DNA of 64,000 nucleotides from Prostheceraeus crozeri (GCA_907163375.1 CAJQUW010008753.1:1-64000); one strand, 5' to 3'; numbered from the stretch's first letter, positions 38,401 to 46,040 are shown. Program-made: numbers and translations. The notes: generated by a model not told the origin, from the letters alone.

Positions 38401-41400
38401 CTATAATTACAAAATGTATTGATAATCTGTGCTATCTGTGCTGTTTTATCGACATGATTGAATAAAAAAGTTATAATAAAATTATAGGGTTCTCCGTACA
38501 ATTTCAATAAAATACAAGAAAGTTATCTCCAGAAAAGTTTCTCCCTTATCCCTATTAACTATTCGCATTAAACCAACCTTATTTCTGAGAAATCTATCGT
38601 CTTCTAAATTTTCCGCATGCTACCAGCGATTATGTTGATTAGTGGGACCATCATACAAAAATAGAAATGACTCGTCATGGTGACAGTGATTTTATCAAGA
38701 TGGAACAATGCATACTGGCAAAACGTGACAGCTAGTAGCAAATAAATTGAAGCCAAAGAGCCAATGACTTGTCCTTCATTGATGATCTCATCATTTGGGT
38801 CATAGGAAGCATATGAAGTTTAATATGAAATATAAGAATATTTAAGAAATATAAAGACACTTTGAATCAATCGTTTTAGAATTGCTGCATAGAAATCATT
38901 TTTGTTTAGTTCAAGATTATGGACATAACAAGTAAACTTAAGATTTTATCACGTGATGCATTATTGTTGATAGATAAATCTAGAGTAGATTGCACTTGAG
39001 TAAACAAAATCAAACTTTAATGCAATTATAAAAATCACGGTCTAATACAAACATTGATATTTTTCTTTTAAAAGGCTTGCAGCTGAGGTTATAGACCCAA
39101 TTCCTTTTTCCTTCAACACTTACCGCAAAATAAGTTCTGAGTTAGCCTCATGTGATACAAGAATCTATATAAGAATTATAAAAAATCACATGATAGAATA
39201 TTCTATATATTGCAGCTGTTTTGATCATTTTAATAAGGGCGCTTGGTACCCCAACTGTACCAAGCGTCCCCATTGAAACTTCAAAATTTAAATATATTCA
39301 ATTTTATTGCATACGTTTTAGTGATATACACAGCGATGAGTAATAGACTGAGAGCTGGGAAAACAATCCAAATATCCTCAAGAGGAAATTCGCATCTGTG
39401 GACCACGGATAATTGAGAGCACTGAAAGTTGTTTTGCACGTAGACGCAAACTCCCCCTCCTTTACGCCCATCATAGAGATCACAGCGGTATGGTATATTG
39501 TATCCAGGAAGAATAATAAGATGATTTTCTACACTCTCACTCAGCCAAGACTCGCAAATGACTATCACATTCGGATAAATAGGCTGACAATCGCTGACAG
39601 TTCATCAATTTTTGGTAGTAACGACTGAGCATTGGCAAGGTAAATAGACATGAGAAATGCGATCAGTTAAAAGATTTAATGAAAACCCTGAATGGAAGAT
39701 TTCTCAGTTACTCTATCGCGATAGATGACCGCATCCTCACCATTTCTACGTGTTTCTCGAAACTCTGATAGAAGTACATTTCTCTTTTTCTGTTGATGGA
39801 TAGTTAGATCTCGATTTATATATGTCGAAGGGTAGTCTGGATTGCTGCGCAGTGCTTTGGAACTTTTCAGTATAATATTTCTATCGTGAATTGATTTTAA
39901 TTTGACTTGCAATAAACGCTTTCCATCGACTTTTGACCTTCCTAAACGGCGTGTTTCAAGAACTACAAGTTGATCAATTCCGACTGCTGTCGACAGCTTC
40001 CTAAGTTGCTGAAGATCATGGCAAAAGCGCTCATTAACATCCCCATCCAGTTTTTCTGGTAAGCCTGATATGACTACATTACATTCTCTGCTGCGACGTT
40101 GTTATAATTCCTGCAATATGTCTTCATCAGACATACAATTACAATAATTAATATTAGACTTTAGATTGTTCAAATCAGTTCGAAAAGAGTCATATTTTTC
40201 CTCAAGGGATCGTTGTTTTTCAGTAATAGCCTTCAAACTGTCGATCACAGGTGTCAATTTCTCAGTTAACTTTGCATCCAAAATTGTGGAAAATTTCTCA
40301 AATGATGAATCGACATTTACAGGTGAGTGCTGTTGATCACGCAAATAAACGACAGCCTTGATCAAATCATGCTTTGTTATGCTATTCTTACGATTCTGCA
40401 GATCAGACTCCGTCATCGCAATAACGTCAGTAACTGAAGTAATACTTAGTTTATGGGTCAAAAAATGAAAGCAAGCGAGCCTGAATTCGACACTAATACC
40501 ACGAGTTCAATAGTCCAAAAACAACGCCACACGACCAGCAGAACAACAGTTTTGCAAGCTATTCTCCTGCTGGTATTCCAAAATCTATGGTATTTCAGCG
40601 CAATGACACCTGCAGAAATGAAATTCTTGCTCGATTGACAAAGCTATGGCGGACTGAACAGTTATCAGCCAAGGGGAAGCACAGTAAGTACATCACTCCA
40701 AAATGGAATAGCCAACACATCAAATCCAAGACTGATGCCAGATACGTATTGTCAAGAGCACGAGGAAAACGATGATACAATTTTTATGTGAATCCGACTG
40801 ATAGTTGCAACTGTATTCCAGAAAAACAGTACGTCGTTGCGAGAGACAGCACGAACACGACCGTCACGATGTAAGTCACAAGTAATAATAACCTTCATTG
40901 CTTAGTTCACAAGTATTTGCATACATTCAGTGATCACAATTGTAAAACACAAGAGGCACAAGATTTGTGACGTTGATGCGGAACATCACATTGATAAGGA
41001 TTGCCATCTATCGTCCATGTAATCGTTAAAAGCGAGTTCATTAACCGGTCACGGATGCAGGCGATTCTCATTATGTGGTCACAAATTCAGAAGGAACAAA
41101 GATACGTAGCTGCTTCAGAACACACCATAATGAATCCTGTAGCGTTGAAGTGCGTGGAATGATTTAAAAGTATCTTGATCAAGTTATGAACAGTTAATAT
41201 GCTGAATATTGGATGCAAAAGAATATTGGAAGTAATTAGCAGTAACACAGCAAATCAAGTCAAGCAGCAAAGCCACAGAATTAGATTGTTTAAGTGCTTC
41301 ACTTTGCTAGAAGTGCAAACTGATGGCAGATGCAGGAACTTATTAAGTGGCAAAAGGAAATTTTTAATACCTTGCAGAGATAGGAAAAATGGTCGTGTGT

Positions 41401-44400
41401 CGCTTGCGGATTGCTCTGAATTCTTTCAAAATGCTCCGATCGCCACGATTCCTTCAGATTCGAAGAATTCAGATCATTGAGCAAAAGTTTTCTCGATAAT
41501 GTTGGGCAGTCCGATCATTATCAAAAAAGTTAGCAGGCGCACGAAAAAACGTTCACAAACTTCTCTGTAGAACTTGACATCGTCTGTGTTTCTTCGCTGT
41601 GTGATCCGGTTGATAACAGTCACTGAAGCTTCGCACAATTTGGCGTGTTTAATGTTGAACTGGCTGCTCATTGTTCGATTGCTATGGTATTATGTCAGCA
41701 GATTGTGCCATTTCATTTATGTTACATGTTCCAATGTTTCCTTTCTAGTCAAACGGAAGAAGAGACGACCTGTCTAATTCTGTGGGCAAAGTAAGAAGCA
41801 TGGTGGAGACAGGAGGCGTGCAACATGCGTCCGCACGCCAGCCTGCTAGGCGAGAGGAGGATGATGAAATCCCTACGACTGTCCGTGACAGCGATCAATA
41901 AATGTCAGATCTGATCATAAAAAATATCACCGAAATCTAGCCAAACTTCAATCGATTATCATGGCATTCATTATCAGTTCTGCAGCTGCATGCACTTCAG
42001 ATATTCACCTAATGCAAAATTTAGTAATTCTTTCTGCTTACTTTGTTGACCAATTCCATCGGTTTGGTATCTGCTTTTGTTAGATCAAGCATGAGAATTC
42101 CAGAGCCACTGTATTGATTTGTTTGTTCATTGAAATTCAAACGTCGTGTGTATATTTTGAAATAGTTGGTATCTCTAGTCCCTTTAACGGTAACACTTCG
42201 TAAAGTATTTTGACATATCTCTGAAAGTAAAGACATTTGATTGATGATCAAGTTGTGTTCTTAGTGTCGGACTACTTTTTTCAAAAAAGGGCTAAGTGGA
42301 TATCGGAAGTATCACAGAAAATTTGTTAGAAAATTCTGTGCTCAATTACTTGCAGTGTCCTGCTTTTAGCTTTGAACGTATGAAAATCAACGTACCAAAC
42401 AGAGATTGTGCAATTAGCAAATGTCTTTCAAATTATGTTTTTACTTAATTAAAATCATTTGATGCTAAAATATTCACATGCAGAAATTTTATGTAGGCCC
42501 TACACTAATTATGTCATCATAAAATAACAATGCGATGTCCAAACCTTCTTTTTGAGAAATTACTGTGATTAACACGAAAAGTAATTTCAAATTGATAATG
42601 TTACAACAATGATGATTAGCAATGACCATGGACATGCAACCAAGCGATGATATTATAAGTGAAGGATATATTTTGACAAATGTAATAATAGCCATTATAA
42701 CATGCGTCAATAGACACTAAGGGAAATCAAAATAAACAGGCCTACAGTGTAAATGTTTTCTTAGTTCACTTCTGTGGTTATTTTTTGCAACTGATATTAG
42801 AGTTAGCTTACATCTAAACACAATTTCCCTGCTGATGCTGCAATTGTAATTCACTGTAAATCGCTGGATGCGAAAATGGCATACAAATTGATACCAAATT
42901 CACATACAATTTGAAACTAACAATTTATGGGAGATTCGCGTATAGTTACAGAGATCTAACATGTTTTCCAAACGAACATATTCGTACACATTTCGTACAT
43001 ATTCGTAAGTGTTTGGTAAGTGTTTGCAACGATGAGAACAACTCTATCTGTGATTGGCTGATTAAAAACAACATGACAAAATATATTTTGGCATCCATCC
43101 TTCGTATGCGTTTGGTAGTTAACTGCTTGCAGTGCATAATGCAAACTCTTGTTTTTAAAAATTGAAATCTCCGTTTAGTATTATTAATATTCTAATAGTC
43201 CTTCCCGGAGGGATTGTGAATTAACAAATAAATTAACTTAACCTGCTCGCATGCTGCATATTTTGCACTTATCCAACCAAAACATTTTTACAACATGGTT
43301 GATCACCTCGTCTCGCTCCCTGTCGTATTTTTGTTGTGAGCCTTTTGAAATTAATCCGCTCAATCTACGCTCTTGTGATTTTCAGCTACCGTGCATTTTC
43401 AAATTTATAGGTCACGTCAATGACCTATTTTAAAAGTTCATTATTTTCTTGTAAAGTGTGAATTATGCCACTTTTTCCAAAAAAACATTTTGAGAACATC
43501 TTGCATCGATAAGCCGCAAGTGTCAATATGAGTGCAATATTTGATAAGTATGAGTCAGATGATCACCTATTATACCACAAGCATCGAATTGACCGTTGGA
43601 ATTTCATATGTTGTGCTTATGCCAAAATTTTAAGTAGTAGCGGCACACATATGTCGTCATCTTTGTGTAGTTTCCTGATCATTTGAATTCTCTGGACAAG
43701 TTTTTGTAATAACATTCGAACCTACCATGAATACTGTGGCAAAGATATACATTAATTTTTCCGTTTACCCTGCCTTTATGAATGAAATTACTTAAACTAT
43801 TTGCCTAACACCGTAATTCAAAATAATGTATTCGTCAAGCTGAAGTTCGTCTGGATAAAAGCTACATGAAATTGAATAAGACCAACTCTTATAGAGTACG
43901 GCAGAGGCGTAGCGTCCATTGGGGAATTCGGGCAGTGCCCCGAATGTATTTTTAAATAAATTCCGCAACATATTTTAATCATGTACAATGTGCATCAGTG
44001 ACCAAACGCTACATCTTATGTTAAATTTTATTCATCGTTTCAACGGATGCATGTATGACTGTCGGTGGTTTTATCTCTCTTCCTCTCTCAGGGGCAGTCG
44101 CCGGAGTGTCGCCGAGATTGCACCGATTGGCCAAAATCTAACACAAGCCACACATGATCAGCAATGGCTCGTTGATGTCATCGACAACTCAGCCAATCTA
44201 CCCATGTGCCGTTCACACGTCTTTTCGCCGTTCTTTCAGCTCGTCGCGGCCACTACATGCAACCCAAGGAGAAGCAATCCATCCCGGACGAAGACAGGGA
44301 ATTCTTTACGAGTGACCCTTGACACACACTGACTGGCTAACAACACACTCTGACAAACTCGTAGCTAATTGTCTACACATGCATACCTTCACTTCTTCAT

Positions 44401-46040
44401 TATTTCATATTATTTGAAAACATCAAAGTGACTTCTAGATTAGAACCCACCGGGAACTTTGCTAACATGCTGCATGCTGTAAGGTATACCGATGTCAAGA
44501 CTGACTTTACCCCCGGAAACGGTTTGAAGCACGCTACGCCACTGGAGTACGGTATGCAGAATTGTGCGGTATGGGGGTAGCATGCCACTTTGCAATGCTG
44601 AAAAATATATTAGTACTTGAGTAAGGAATCGTCTAATCCATGTGGACAGCAGATGTGTGGAGGGGGCTTTACAGTGCTGCCCAGTATCTGTCCATGTGAA
44701 GGACTTAGAAGAAAAATGTCAACATTATTGTTATACGTATGCACCATAAATCTACATTTTACCATTTGACAGTAATGAGATATCTTGATCAATGCCTGGT
44801 TTGAGATTTTCGAATACCGGAAAGTAGGCACCTCAAAAATTGTACCTAGTCGACCATGTTTCATTAAGAACTTTGTTGATTCAAGGACATCTGGAGAAAG
44901 TCCTTCCAATTGCCCATGGCTGATTGGTAGGAGCAGTCTGATGTTTGATGGATGAGTGAAACTGACATAGTGCAAATTCTGTGCGTTTTGTGTGAAAGAA
45001 AGTTTCATGAAGCTGGATTATCCACTGTTCTTGTCGGGGGAACTTGCCTGATCACCCCATTCATTCAATTATTCCACTTATTCGCGACCTAAGTGTATCC
45101 GTCCCATACTCACGAATAAATGGACGGCGAAATTGTTTCACCATGTTTTCGACTATCGTATACAATCATATTCCTACATTTTAATTGGAAATATTAACTA
45201 CACATCAACTACATTATGCACTCACGAAACTGTGTTTCTTCTGTGTCTTTCTCAGTTACCCTCGCATGGATTATGATTTGAATTTTTCATTGAAAATAAG
45301 AGCCATATTATTTTTATTATCGAATATTCACCAAGAATATAATTTAGCACTGCATCCACACCGTATATGCCCATAAATACAGATTAGTAAAGTTGAATTC
45401 ATATCCACAATATATCCACAATGAATATCAGTAATTTTCCACTATCCAATAGACCGGGGGGTGGGGGAGATGGTGTGGGCCAGTGTCCAAGAATTGTCCA
45501 TTAGGGGGGAGTCCGATTTTGTCCCACGTGGAGTATAGACGATCCATAAGCTGTTAATTATTTATTGATCTTAAATAATCTTCCTCTCGTTGAAAGCTTA
45601 AATTTAATTTTTCAATGCATTCTCCAAAATTCATGGCACTAGAAATATCTATTTATTACCATGGTTATTCTCAGATTCTTTTGTTTTATAGACGGCTTTG
45701 AAACCATTTTCCTCTTCATTTGAATCGGTGTTGAATGTAATTGTCAAAGCTTTTGATGACGATATTATTGCTCTCGGACGATTCGAGTTGCAATACTTTC
45801 CCATCAGCGGCGAAAACGTTGATGGCCCGTCATAAACTTTGACAGCATCATATGAACACGTGCTACCAGCTTCTACTGAAAACGACTCAAACTGTAATTC
45901 CACCTGTCCGTTATTGCTGCGAATTATCCATTTACACCGACTGCTACTGTCATACAAGTTGCGGCCATTCCAATCAGCGTGAGAATAAAATGATCCAGTT
46001 CCATTTAGATTTCTGTTGCCACCACATCCTGATTGTTGCT
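8062..46040 (-). CDS. CUB-domain, reprolysin-like (M12B) metalloprotease gene, eight visible exons
   Basis: Minus-strand exons at 46040-45660, 42220-42042, 22583-22352, 20569-20433, 13227-13116, 13044-12915, 10055-9903 and 8476-8116 (or to 8062) have GT-AG borders and join in phase at every junction. The order is CUB domain, a beta-rich propeptide-like region with a SSSRR basic site, then the catalytic domain (KLRIGIYYTEKM, DVAFLFTSE, the zinc helix HEIGH and a Met-turn VIMGSP). No disintegrin or thrombospondin repeat is visible. The signal peptide exon was not found and should lie above 46040. It is probably a secreted zinc endopeptidase related to ADAM/ADAMTS. Two oddities: the third zinc ligand is Glu (HEIGHMFGLIE), and the 13227-13116 exon has an in-frame TAA. 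It could therefore be an inactive homologue, a decaying gene, or one with a sequence error. Confidence 0.8.
8477..9902 (-). other. intron between exons 7 and 8
   Basis: No gene or clear element was recognised inside. Confidence 0.6.
9903..10055 (-). CDS. metalloprotease exon 7: catalytic domain with HEIGH
   Basis: Acceptor TTTTAG at 10056 and donor CACAT|GTAAGT at 9903. It encodes NGRIYGTTGAVANTPAVC, an Asn-Cys-Gly-Ile strand region and FPKLWAHEIGH, the first two zinc histidines and catalytic Glu of a metzincin. It ends in phase 2 and joins exon 8 without a break. Confidence 0.85.
10056..12170 (-). other. left part of a large intron (exon 6 to exon 7)
   Basis: AT-rich and without a recognisable gene. 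It contains the small inverted repeat at 11545-11640 and runs into the minisatellite. Confidence 0.6.
11545..11640. repeat. small inverted repeat
   Basis: AATGTTCTTCGACG with adjoining TTATAAA at 11545-11567 recurs inverted at 11618-11640, with a loop of about 50 bases. It is a possible short MITE; its function is unknown. Confidence 0.6.
12196..12835. repeat. minisatellite built on the palindrome CGAGTTAACTCG
   Basis: From 12417 to 12835 five units of 75-77 bases (one of 93) repeat head to tail. Each starts with GATACGAGTTAACTCGG and then has CAGTTTCCTACTGTACTCC, CATTGTCACCGTCACCAGTG and AACTGCTGATAGCGCTC. The core CGAGTTAACTCG is a perfect 12-base palindrome in three units and has one base changed in others. 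Looser copies of the core lie upstream at 12202 and 12298. The array sits in an intron of the metalloprotease gene. Confidence 0.9.
12915..13044 (-). CDS. metalloprotease exon 6: helix region and DVAFLFT strand
   Basis: Acceptor TTCCAG ends at 13045 and donor GA|GTAAGTG follows 12915. The translation contains VLQAGSLFRSAMNFCPSF and RADVNRDVAFLFTSE. The DVA-LFT pattern is typical of reprolysin strand IV. The phases fit both neighbours. Confidence 0.8.
13116..13227 (-). CDS. metalloprotease exon 5: contains an in-frame TAA
   Basis: Acceptor TTTCAG ends at 13228 and donor AGTG|GTAAGTG follows 13116. It starts in phase 0 and ends in phase 1, exactly what exons 4 and 6 need. It reads VNKWFTPEKIGFGNRIEISI, then DPADIKQKNF, and then a TAA beside an A/T homopolymer run, with open frame again to the donor. 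Because the phases fit, a base change or sequence error is more likely than a wrong exon border. An alternative weak donor before the stop (ATTG|GTTTTG) would also end in phase 1 but would drop a core strand. Confidence 0.65.
13228..16200 (-). other. part of a 7.2-kb intron (exon 4 to exon 5)
   Basis: No coding sequence was recognised. A G-run lies near 13517 and a perfect hairpin, GCTACCAGA with TCTGGTAGC, at 15287-15313. Another G-run lies near 16220. Confidence 0.5.
15287..15313. repeat. perfect 9-bp stem hairpin
   Basis: GCTACCAGA is followed after nine bases by its exact reverse complement TCTGGTAGC. Related TACCAGA/TCTGGTA words recur over the next 60 bases. Confidence 0.6.
16240..16730 (-). 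pseudogene. LINE fragment, 3' end of reverse-transcriptase ORF
   Basis: Minus-strand translation gives ILGIHFNKAMNWSTHI, then IPVYGSLVISTLSYGCPLYV and KFVGRCHRIICG. This is the characteristic C-terminal part of CR1/Jockey-type LINE reverse transcriptases, and the intact LINE at 55969-57873 has the equivalent IRSIMEYCAPLTVGLSEQ region. A frame change separates the LGIHF part from the IPVYGS part. Only this end is present, so it is a 5'-truncated, inactive copy. Confidence 0.75.
16740..18050 (-). other. intron sequence, no gene recognised
   Basis: It contains no supported exon. A short stretch near 17035-17115 resembles one arm of the inverted repeat at 31242-34632. Confidence 0.4.
18056..19787 (-). 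repeat. tandem array of three LTR-like units (fossil)
   Basis: Three units of about 530-600 bases start near 18056, 18653 and 19217. A partial fourth ends at 19787. Each opens on the plus strand with CTGACCGCTTAA and CTTTCTTGTGGAGG. On the minus strand each unit has a TATATAAG box about 90 bases before an AATAAA, the spacing expected of promoter and polyadenylation signals in an LTR. No internal coding region lies between them. The units differ mainly by small gaps. This looks like an LTR-retrotransposon or retrovirus-like relic reduced to tandem end repeats; the family is not known. Confidence 0.6.
20185..20240 (+). other. weak tRNA-like B box, possible SINE scrap
   Basis: GGTTCAACCCT matches the RNA polymerase III B-box consensus and is preceded by TGAGCGGTCGG, a poor A box, plus a small hairpin (GGTCGG with CCGACC). 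It is too short and diverged to call a tRNA gene. Confidence 0.2.
20433..20569 (-). CDS. metalloprotease exon 4: start of catalytic domain
   Basis: Acceptor TTTTCAG ends at 20570 and donor GAGAG|GTAAGC follows 20433. It encodes VNCPAESYRHKKLRIGIYYT, then EKMLDYWSS and IPAIQKLGRE. The KLRIGIYYTEKM stretch matches the first strand of the M12B catalytic domain, so the propeptide boundary lies just before it. The phase is continuous on both sides. Confidence 0.75.
21350..22175. mobile_element. two copies of the 520-bp hAT-like MITE, head to head
   Basis: 21350-21780 is a left-truncated copy in the same orientation as the copy at 28391. Immediately after it 21785-22175 is an inverted copy that ends in the reverse of CACAGAAATAGATTGTT. 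The pair forms a long inverted repeat. Both are more diverged than the 28-kb and 41-kb copies. Confidence 0.75.
22352..22583 (-). CDS. metalloprotease exon 3: propeptide-like region
   Basis: Acceptor TTTTCAG ends at 22584 and donor GCAG|GTAATA follows 22352. It encodes 77 residues, alternating hydrophobic strands (KVAVAYLLDD, QYLIQKRVAFLKIDI, AKIIVKLCS) and a basic stretch SSSRRAAP near the end that could be a processing site. The Cys in KLCS may be a cysteine-switch residue, but this is an inference. Confidence 0.7.
23090..23750 (-). other. intron sequence, no gene recognised
   Basis: No exon or element with resolved ends was seen. Confidence 0.4.
23757..24490 (-). pseudogene. Penelope-like 3' end with GIY-YIG endonuclease (fossil)
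   Basis: Minus-strand translation starts within a GLYTNYNAFCPKQNK motif and continues through WFIDKFSVEKP and RIKKAIEGAYPHLKAMAWYR. It then reaches VIYSYDYACGASYVGRTERT and RAKEHIPKW, the GIY-YIG core with its Arg and Glu. It corresponds to the plus-strand half at 4560-5551. Upstream RT sequence is absent, so it is a truncated, broken copy. Confidence 0.8.
24500..25460 (-). other. intron sequence, no gene recognised
   Basis: AT-rich; nothing supported. Confidence 0.4.
25663..26831 (-). pseudogene. hAT (ZBED5-type) transposase remnant
   Basis: The N-terminal part has NFALFPHLNKFIKESEF, DILEVMKHHVSIL and YFPDLHEFEKCYQQPVWTHP. NPFGLTLSDLPSEENF and LVHDEGSKLVF follow. The C-terminal part has KVLIPCSTTYECERALSTLL and MRVALSIPQPNVEELLKTKQ, the hAT dimerisation region. 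The 57-bp repeats lie between these parts. In the transposase frame each repeat unit contains a TGA, so the gene is dead. The N-terminal half of the transposase is missing. Confidence 0.85.
25845..26515. repeat. 57-bp minisatellite inside the hAT transposase
   Basis: About 11.5 head-to-tail units start GAGCCATCTTTCTGACATTG and continue through GATTGAGCCATTTCAATTC. The copies differ at only a few positions, and one near 26435 is truncated. Since 57 is 3 x 19, frames without stops stay open through the whole array on both strands, which produces two long artificial 19-residue-repeat open frames. Confidence 0.95.
27329..27995 (-). mobile_element. 520-bp hAT-like MITE copy, inverted, with insertion and internal deletion
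   Basis: It begins CACAAAATCAGAAAGGTCG and ends ACAATCTAATTCTGCG, the reverse of the family termini. It matches the 28391 copy over 27329-27578 and again over about 27937-27995. The middle of the family sequence is missing and a foldback insertion occupies 27579-27936. Confidence 0.75.
27579..27936. mobile_element. foldback element inserted in a MITE, 13-bp direct repeats
   Basis: Arms of about 114 bases (27651-27764 and 27818-27931) are nearly perfect inverted copies. They begin TTTAATTAAACAATTG and include TACAGTTACTTAGCACAAGA. The insertion is bordered by the 13-base direct repeat CTTTTTCGTGTAT at 27566-27578 and 27937-27949. About 70 extra bases lie before the left arm. Confidence 0.75.
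28391..28911 (+). mobile_element. 520-bp hAT-like MITE, intact copy with 8-bp TSD
   Basis: The ends are CACAGAATTAGA and TCTAATTCTGTG (12-base inverted repeats), flanked by exact GCAAAACG duplications at 28383-28390 and 28912-28919. An 8-base duplication fits hAT or P superfamilies. The minus strand carries a 65-codon open frame (28798-28601) starting MSSQFNIKHAKLCEASVTV that recurs with few changes in the 41-kb and 46-kb copies. No transposase domain is recognisable. Confidence 0.88.
29500..29507 (+). promoter_or_regulatory. TATA box of the nested secreted-protein gene
   Basis: TATAAATA lies 85 bases upstream of the ATG at 29593, a suitable distance for a short 5' UTR. Confidence 0.5.
29593..30886 (+). 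CDS. secreted repeat protein, two exons, nested in the metalloprotease intron
   Basis: Exon 1 (29593-29638) encodes MAVYCKIALLVIALS, a signal peptide, and ends at a good donor, TCAG|GTAAGC, in phase 1. Exon 2 (30321-30886) follows the acceptor TTTTATTCCAG and joins in phase to give 203 residues. After a possible cleavage before ERYSITYG come an aromatic/Asn-rich region (NFFNPRNGRFGGNFPFW), six 12-residue repeats (residues about 95-166, consensus HGDNENDNYDRR) and a tail rich in GDYYR and ending HGGD. There are no Cys in the mature part and no known domain. Composition suggests an extracellular, metal-binding or matrix protein such as a structural, biomineral or adhesive component; that is inference. 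It has its own TATA box and AATAAA and lies antisense inside a 19.5-kb intron. Confidence 0.75.
30557..30772 (+). repeat. 36-bp in-frame tandem repeat (6 units)
   Basis: Each unit starts CATGGTGACAACGAAAATG and continues with ATAATTATGATCGACGT. Units 2-4 are nearly identical at the DNA level while the outer ones are diverged, which indicates recent homogenisation. It encodes the HGDNENDNYDRR repeats. Confidence 0.95.
31150..31155 (+). terminator. AATAAA signal of the nested gene
   Basis: AATAAA lies 264 bases after the TAA of the secreted repeat protein gene, and a T-rich stretch follows. Confidence 0.5.
31526..34184. mobile_element. Harbinger-like non-autonomous element with CTAG-rich ends
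   Basis: The ends read GGGCCGTATTAATA and TATTAATACGGCCC, flanked by CAG on both sides (3-bp duplication, as in the PIF/Harbinger/ISL2EU group). For about 320 bases inside the left end and about 160 inside the right end, short words such as TAGCACTAG, CTAGCCTAG and CGCTAGG repeat in both orientations together with further TATTAATA blocks. No transposase is present. Size is 2.66 kb. Confidence 0.8.
32945..33785 (+). repeat. diverged internal direct duplication (about 240 bp)
   Basis: Sequence from 32950-33190 recurs at about 33500-33785, for example GATGTTTTATCTTCTCTGAATGA and GGCTTTGATCTCCGACA with small changes. It lies wholly inside the Harbinger-like element. Confidence 0.7.
35327..36303 (-). 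mobile_element. 977-bp PIF/Harbinger element, TAA target duplication
   Basis: Perfect 20-base terminal inverted repeats CGGCCTATTGCAGAACTCGG are flanked by TAA on both sides (35324-35326 and 36304-36306), the usual Harbinger target. Subterminal AACTGCCAGTTAAAT words recur in both ends. It contains only the Myb-like accessory gene, not the DDE transposase, so it needs a helper. Confidence 0.93.
35340..35962 (-). pseudogene. Harbinger Myb/SANT-like accessory protein, broken
   Basis: The minus strand starts MSKRKRSDNYNDAEKNRLMD and runs through a trihelix/Myb-like segment (KTWIEIEIKFN, NQDMKQL). A TAA then stops the frame where related proteins continue with a LWANLRKKAKKD-type helix, which is present just beyond. 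The second half (EISDEDLRPAPDSVKD, then a coiled coil QLQIQLLEEKIVQQRELHAA) lies in another frame, so at least a stop and a frameshift separate the parts. In Harbinger elements this protein carries the transposase to the nucleus and binds the ends. Confidence 0.8.
36600..37325. mobile_element. element with degenerate terminal inverted repeats
   Basis: CAACTCATGTTTCATGG near 36600 is mirrored by CCATGAAACATGAGTTG ending near 37320. AACAAGACTGAAATGGTTA with CTTCACATTCT (36710-36750) is mirrored at about 37240-37290. No coding region was recognised and the target duplication was not resolved. Confidence 0.6.
37330..38240. other. no recognised gene
   Basis: Intron sequence of the metalloprotease gene; nothing supported. 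Confidence 0.4.
38243..38294. repeat. 13-bp stem hairpin AGGGCGCTTGGTA
   Basis: AGGGCGCTTGGTA at 38243-38255 pairs with TACCAAGCGCCCT at 38282-38294. A similar hairpin lies 1 kb away at 39235. Confidence 0.85.
39235..39270. repeat. second hairpin of the GGGCGCTTGGTAC type
   Basis: GGGCGCTTGGTAC at 39237-39249 pairs with GTACCAAGCGTCCC at 39257-39270, with a loop of seven bases. It shares its stem with 38243-38294, and the LINE breakpoint at 39281 lies immediately beside it. Confidence 0.85.
39281..40461 (-). mobile_element. 5' half of a LINE: ORF1 and start of the APE endonuclease
   Basis: 40461-39676 encodes ORF1 pieces on the minus strand: an N-terminal region, a coiled coil (FEKFSTILDAKLTEKLTPVI, SLEEKYDSFRTDL), and an RRM/CTD-like end (NIILKSSKALRSN, TYINRDLTIHQQKKRNVLL). 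39660-39281 begins an AP-type endonuclease (LANAQSLLPKIDEL, VIVICESWLSES, GRKGGGVCVYVQ). ORF1 is interrupted near 40100, and the endonuclease start has a one-base frame change near 39570. Everything beyond the endonuclease N-terminus is missing, with a break next to the hairpin at 39235-39270. Confidence 0.8.
40462..41265. other. no recognised gene
   Basis: Probably LINE 5' UTR and intron sequence; no support for an exon. Confidence 0.3.
41274..41784 (+). mobile_element. 520-bp hAT-like MITE copy
   Basis: The ends CACAGAATTAGA and TCTAATTCTGTG are intact. The flanks AGCAAAGC and GGCAAAGT agree at six of eight bases. It is highly similar to the copies at 28391 and 46478 and carries the same 65-codon minus-strand frame (41671-41474). 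Confidence 0.85.
42042..42220 (-). CDS. metalloprotease exon 2: propeptide-like region
   Basis: Acceptor TACTTTCAG ends at 42221 and donor AACAAA|GTAAGC follows 42042. The first two bases complete a Glu codon begun by the CUB exon. It encodes RSVTVKGTRD, FKIYTRRLNFNEQ and SGSGILMLDLTKAD, a beta-rich segment between the CUB domain and the protease. I did not recognise a named domain. Confidence 0.7.
42221..43893 (-). other. intron between exons 1 and 2, part without elements
   Basis: No further exon or element was recognised. Confidence 0.4.
43902..44544. mobile_element. 643-bp hAT MITE with perfect 8-bp TSD
   Basis: It begins CAGAGGCGTAGCGTCC and ends CACGCTACGCCACTG. GAGTACGG is duplicated exactly at 43894-43901 and 44545-44552. 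The terminus resembles the CAGAGGCGTAGC class of hAT elements. It holds a 114-codon open frame on the plus strand without recognisable domains. Confidence 0.9.
45660..46040 (-). CDS. metalloprotease exon 1 (first visible): CUB domain
   Basis: Acceptor ACATTTTAG ends at 46041; donor CATG|GTAATA. The 126 codons form a full CUB domain: SGCGGNRNLNG at the start, YSHADWNGRNLY, CKWIIRS, VELQFESFSVE, CSYDAVKVYDGPS, then PLMGKYCNSNRP, SSKALTITFNTDSN and GFKAVYKT at the end. The four cysteines and the DAVKVYDG motif (calcium-binding type) are present. The upstream exon with start codon and signal peptide was not identified. Confidence 0.9.

Noticed and set aside
43988-44332. 114-codon plus-strand frame
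   Set aside because: Lies inside a 643-bp hAT MITE and shows no transposase or host domain.
44610-45008. 132-codon minus-strand frame
   Set aside because: No recognisable motif, no splice or promoter context, and ordinary composition; could be chance.
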